Of a stretch of 34,208 nucleotides of DNA, positions 32,627-34,208 are shown piece by piece. The DNA comes from Myxococcota bacterium (GTDB lineage Bacteria > Myxococcota_A > Polyangia > Polyangiales > Houyiibacteriaceae): contig JALOQC010000035.1 of assembly GCA_025453555.1 (NCBI GenBank), forward strand, positions 1 to 34,208, read 5' to 3'. Numbering within the stretch: the first letter of the stretch is position 1; each line of letters opens with the position of its first letter. The notes under the pieces were generated by a model. It had not been told where the DNA came from, made no database searches, and was given only the letters and a program-made list of their open reading frames with translations. A program made the translations under genes and the position numbers.

Positions 32627-33946
32627 ATGAGCAAGAGCGACCAGGCCAAACGCCTGGGCAAGAAGGGCGAGCGCGTCGCGATCGTCGCGGGGCTCCGCAC
32701 GCCGTTCGCCAAGCAGTGGTCGGCGTACCGCGAGGTGAGCGCGCTCGATCTCGGCAAGATCGTCGTGAACGAGCTGATGCAGCGCACGGGCGTCGATCCC
32801 TCGCTGATCGAGCAGGTCGTCTACGGCCAGGTCGTCCCCTCCGTGCATGCGCCGAACATCGCGCGCGAGATCGTGCTCGGGACCGGCATGCCGCGCGACA
32901 TCGACGCCTTCAGCGTCAGCCGCGCCTGCGCGACCAGCTACCAGTCGACGATCAACGTCGCCGAGGCGATCGCGACCGGCACGATCTCGGTCGGCCTCGC
33001 GGGCGGCGCGGACAGCTCGAGCGACGTGCCCATCACGGTGAGCAAGCGGCTCGCCGCGGCGTTGATCGAGGCGAGCAAGGCCAAGACCTTGCAGCAGAGA
33101 CTTCAGGCGTTCATGGGATTGAAGCCGGGCGATCTCGCGCCGGTTCCACCCGCCATCAAGGAGCCCTCCACGGGCCTTTCGATGGGTGAGAGCGCGGAGA
33201 AGATGGCGCAGGAGAACGGTATCTCGCGCAAGGCGCAGGACGATCTCGCGCACCGCAGCCACACCCTCGCCGCGAAGGCGTGGGCGGAAGGCAAGCTCGA
33301 CGGCGAGGTGATGGAGGTCTTCGTTCCGTCGAAGTACGCGGAGTCGATCCGCAAGGACAACCTCGTGCGCGAGAAGTCCGAGCGTGAGAGCTACGACAAG
33401 CTCAAACCCGCTTTCGACAAGAAGTACGGCACCATCACCGCCGGCAACGCCTCGCCGCTCACCGACGGCGCGAGCGCGGTGCTCGTGATGCGCGAGGACG
33501 TCGCGAAGGCGCACGGCCTCGACGTGCTCGGCTTCATCCGGAGCTACGCGTTCGCCGCGCTCGATCCGAAGGGCCAGATGTTGATGGGTCCGAGCTACGC
33601 GACCCCGAAGGCGCTCGATCGCGCGGGCATCACGCTCAACGACCTCGCGCTCCTCGACATGCACGAGGCCTTCGCCGCGCAGGTGCTCTCCAACACGCAG
33701 GCCTTCGAGTCGAAGGCATGGGCGAGCAAGCACCTCGGCCGCGACGAAGCGATCGGCACCATCGACTGGGACACCTTCAACGTCTCGGGCGGCTCCCTCG
33801 CGCTCGGTCACCCCTTCGCCGCCACCGGCGCGCGTCAGATCACCCAGACCCTGAACGAGCTGAAACGCCGCGGCGGCGGCCTCGGCCTCTGCACCGCGTG
33901 CGCGGCGGGCGGCCTCGGCGCCGCGATCGTCTTGGAGGTGGAGTGA
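32627..33946 (+). CDS. fadI: 3-ketoacyl-CoA thiolase, FadI (beta subunit of fatty-acid oxidation complex)
   Basis: 439 residues, thiolase fold. It cleaves 3-ketoacyl-CoA with CoA to give acetyl-CoA and a shortened acyl-CoA, the last step of beta-oxidation. The nucleophilic Cys101 is in [10 protein letters not shown]. The catalytic His395 is in [12 protein letters not shown] and the base Cys425 in LCTACAAGG. The length and the N-terminus ([16 protein letters not shown]) match FadI rather than the shorter FadA or acetyl-CoA acetyltransferases. GGAGGG six bases before ATG 32627 fixes the start. The stop TGA (33944-33946) overlaps the ATG of a small frame; the partner fadJ starts 140 bases later. 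In FadIJ systems the two proteins form one complex. Confidence 0.97.
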   Translation: MSKSDQAKRLGKKGERVAIVAGLRTPFAKQWSAYREVSALDLGKIVVNELMQRTGVDPSLIEQVVYGQVVPSVHAPNIAREIVLGTGMPRDIDAFSVSRACATSYQSTINVAEAIATGTISVGLAGGADSSSDVPITVSKRLAAALIEASKAKTLQQRLQAFMGLKPGDLAPVPPAIKEPSTGLSMGESAEKMAQENGISRKAQDDLAHRSHTLAAKAWAEGKLDGEVMEVFVPSKYAESIRKDNLVREKSERESYDKLKPAFDKKYGTITAGNASPLTDGASAVLVMREDVAKAHGLDVLGFIRSYAFAALDPKGQMLMGPSYATPKALDRAGITLNDLALLDMHEAFAAQVLSNTQAFESKAWASKHLGRDEAIGTIDWDTFNVSGGSLALGHPFAATGARQITQTLNELKRRGGGLGLCTACAAGGLGAAIVLEVE

Positions 33947-34088
33947 TGTCGACGAACGCAAGCGGGCTTAGGGACCCGCGCGCAGCGAGCGAAGCGAGCG
34001 AAGGCTCGTGGGTGGGGGCCCCGGCGGAGCTTGCCTCCGGTGGGGGAGGGGCTGGCGACAGCCCCTCGGAGAAGGAGGTGGAGTGATG
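33934..34088. mobile_element. Structured insertion of ~125 bp between 15-bp direct repeats at the fadI/fadJ junction
   Basis: GGAGGTGGAGTGATG occurs at 33934-33948 (end of fadI) and 34074-34088 (start of fadJ), 140 bases apart. Between them lies a 125-bp segment with three hairpins in a row: CGAGC-GAAG-GCTCG at 33995-34008; arms CCCC/GGGG and CGGAG/CTCCG at 34019-34045; GAGGGGCTG and CAGCCCCTC around a GCGA loop at 34046-34067. The direct repeats hold a ribosome site and a TGATG stop/start, so the insertion leaves the coupling signal at both ends. It encodes no transposase; a short non-autonomous (REP or MITE-like) element or a tandem duplication are both possible. Confidence 0.6.
33946..34086 (+). 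CDS. 46-residue open frame inside the insertion
   Basis: Starts at ATG 33946 overlapping the fadI stop (TGATG), with the ribosome site GGAGG nine bases upstream. It ends at TGA 34084-34086, again overlapping the ATG of fadJ. The peptide ([20 protein letters not shown] start) is Ala/Gly/Ser/Glu-rich with no recognisable fold and lies entirely over the hairpins. It may be translated simply because ribosomes pass from fadI; a function is doubtful. Confidence 0.3.
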   Translation: MSTNASGLRDPRAASEASEGSWVGAPAELASGGGGAGDSPSEKEVE

Positions 34089-34208
34089 ACTGAGACGAAG
34101 AGCGCACTTCGCATCGACCGTCGCGGCGACGTCGCGATCCTGATCATGGACGTCCCCGGCGAGTCCATGAACACCCTCAAGGAGGACTTCACGCAGGAGT
34201 TCGCGGAG
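34086..34208 (+). CDS. fadJ: Fatty-acid oxidation complex alpha subunit, FadJ (N-terminus only)
   Basis: The first 41 residues (MTETKSALRIDRRGDVAILI, then MDVPGESMNTLKEDF) are visible before the window edge. They match the start of the enoyl-CoA hydratase/isomerase (crotonase) part of FadJ/FadB multifunctional enzymes. The full protein should also have the 3-hydroxyacyl-CoA dehydrogenase part beyond the window. Position after fadI supports fadJ over other crotonases. The ATG at 34086 overlaps the stop of the small frame, and GGAGG lies nine bases upstream. Confidence 0.88.
   Translation, partial: MTETKSALRIDRRGDVAILIMDVPGESMNTLKEDFTQEFAE

Overview
The window is a very GC-rich piece of a bacterial chromosome. 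It most resembles a myxobacterium (Myxococcota), probably the Sandaracinus/Polyangiales side. I infer this from gene content and have no marker gene to prove it. The clues are tandem Cys/Asp-rich lipoproteins of the MopE 'putative metal-binding' type, a DUF1552 plus DUF1592-family secreted pair, many Asp/Ser-rich lipoproteins, GTG starts, long disordered low-complexity linkers and abundant minisatellite-like repeats. I see no rRNA, tRNA, CRISPR array, phage or transposase gene.

Layout. 1-268: tail of an unidentified gene, then a degenerate tandem repeat. 269-2786 (-): a DEAD/DEAH-box DUF3516 helicase split by a frameshift near 1650. 2913-6088 (-): two overlapping paralogous MopE-like lipoproteins. 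6274-6675 (+): SRPBCC protein. 6757-10315 (-): a membrane-anchored thioredoxin-fold protein without catalytic cysteines, then dnaX. 10502-13623 (-): a DUF1592-family lipoprotein with a CxxCH motif, followed 2 bases later by a Tat-exported DUF1552 protein. 13933-14841 (+): pirin. 14877-15488 (-): lipoprotein. 15489-16057: an unclear stretch with possible small broken genes. 16058-19026 (-): DsbD-like thiol transporter coupled to a peroxiredoxin-like lipoprotein.

19321-24105 (-): a LytS-type histidine kinase and LytTR response regulator, coupled by an ATGA overlap. After a 307-base gap full of inverted and direct repeats comes an 825-residue protein with a degenerate receiver-like N-terminus, repeats, one membrane helix, and Asp- and His-rich tracts. 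24265-25743 (-): MatB-like acyl-CoA synthetase. 25908-27827 (+): coiled-coil/helix-hairpin-helix protein. 27944-31867 (-): MazG-like pyrophosphohydrolase, Cys-rich lipoprotein, four-CBS protein, ABHD18-like hydrolase. 31974-32171: two 99-bp repeats, each holding a large palindrome. 32220-32426 (-): small membrane protein. 32627-34208 (+): fadI and the start of fadJ, the two halves of a fatty-acid beta-oxidation complex, separated by a 140-bp structured insertion that carries its own copy of the RBS and start/stop junction.

How the genes work together. The clearest functional units are fadI-fadJ (beta-oxidation), the DsbD/redoxin pair (envelope thiol chemistry), the LytS/LytTR pair (signal transduction), the DUF1592/DUF1552 pair (secreted, function unknown) and the MopE-like pair (outer surface, perhaps metal binding). 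The most unusual material is the fadI-fadJ insertion, the 99-bp palindromic repeats, and the pervasive repeat expansions. Inside genes the measured repeat units are multiples of three; most intergenic ones are not.
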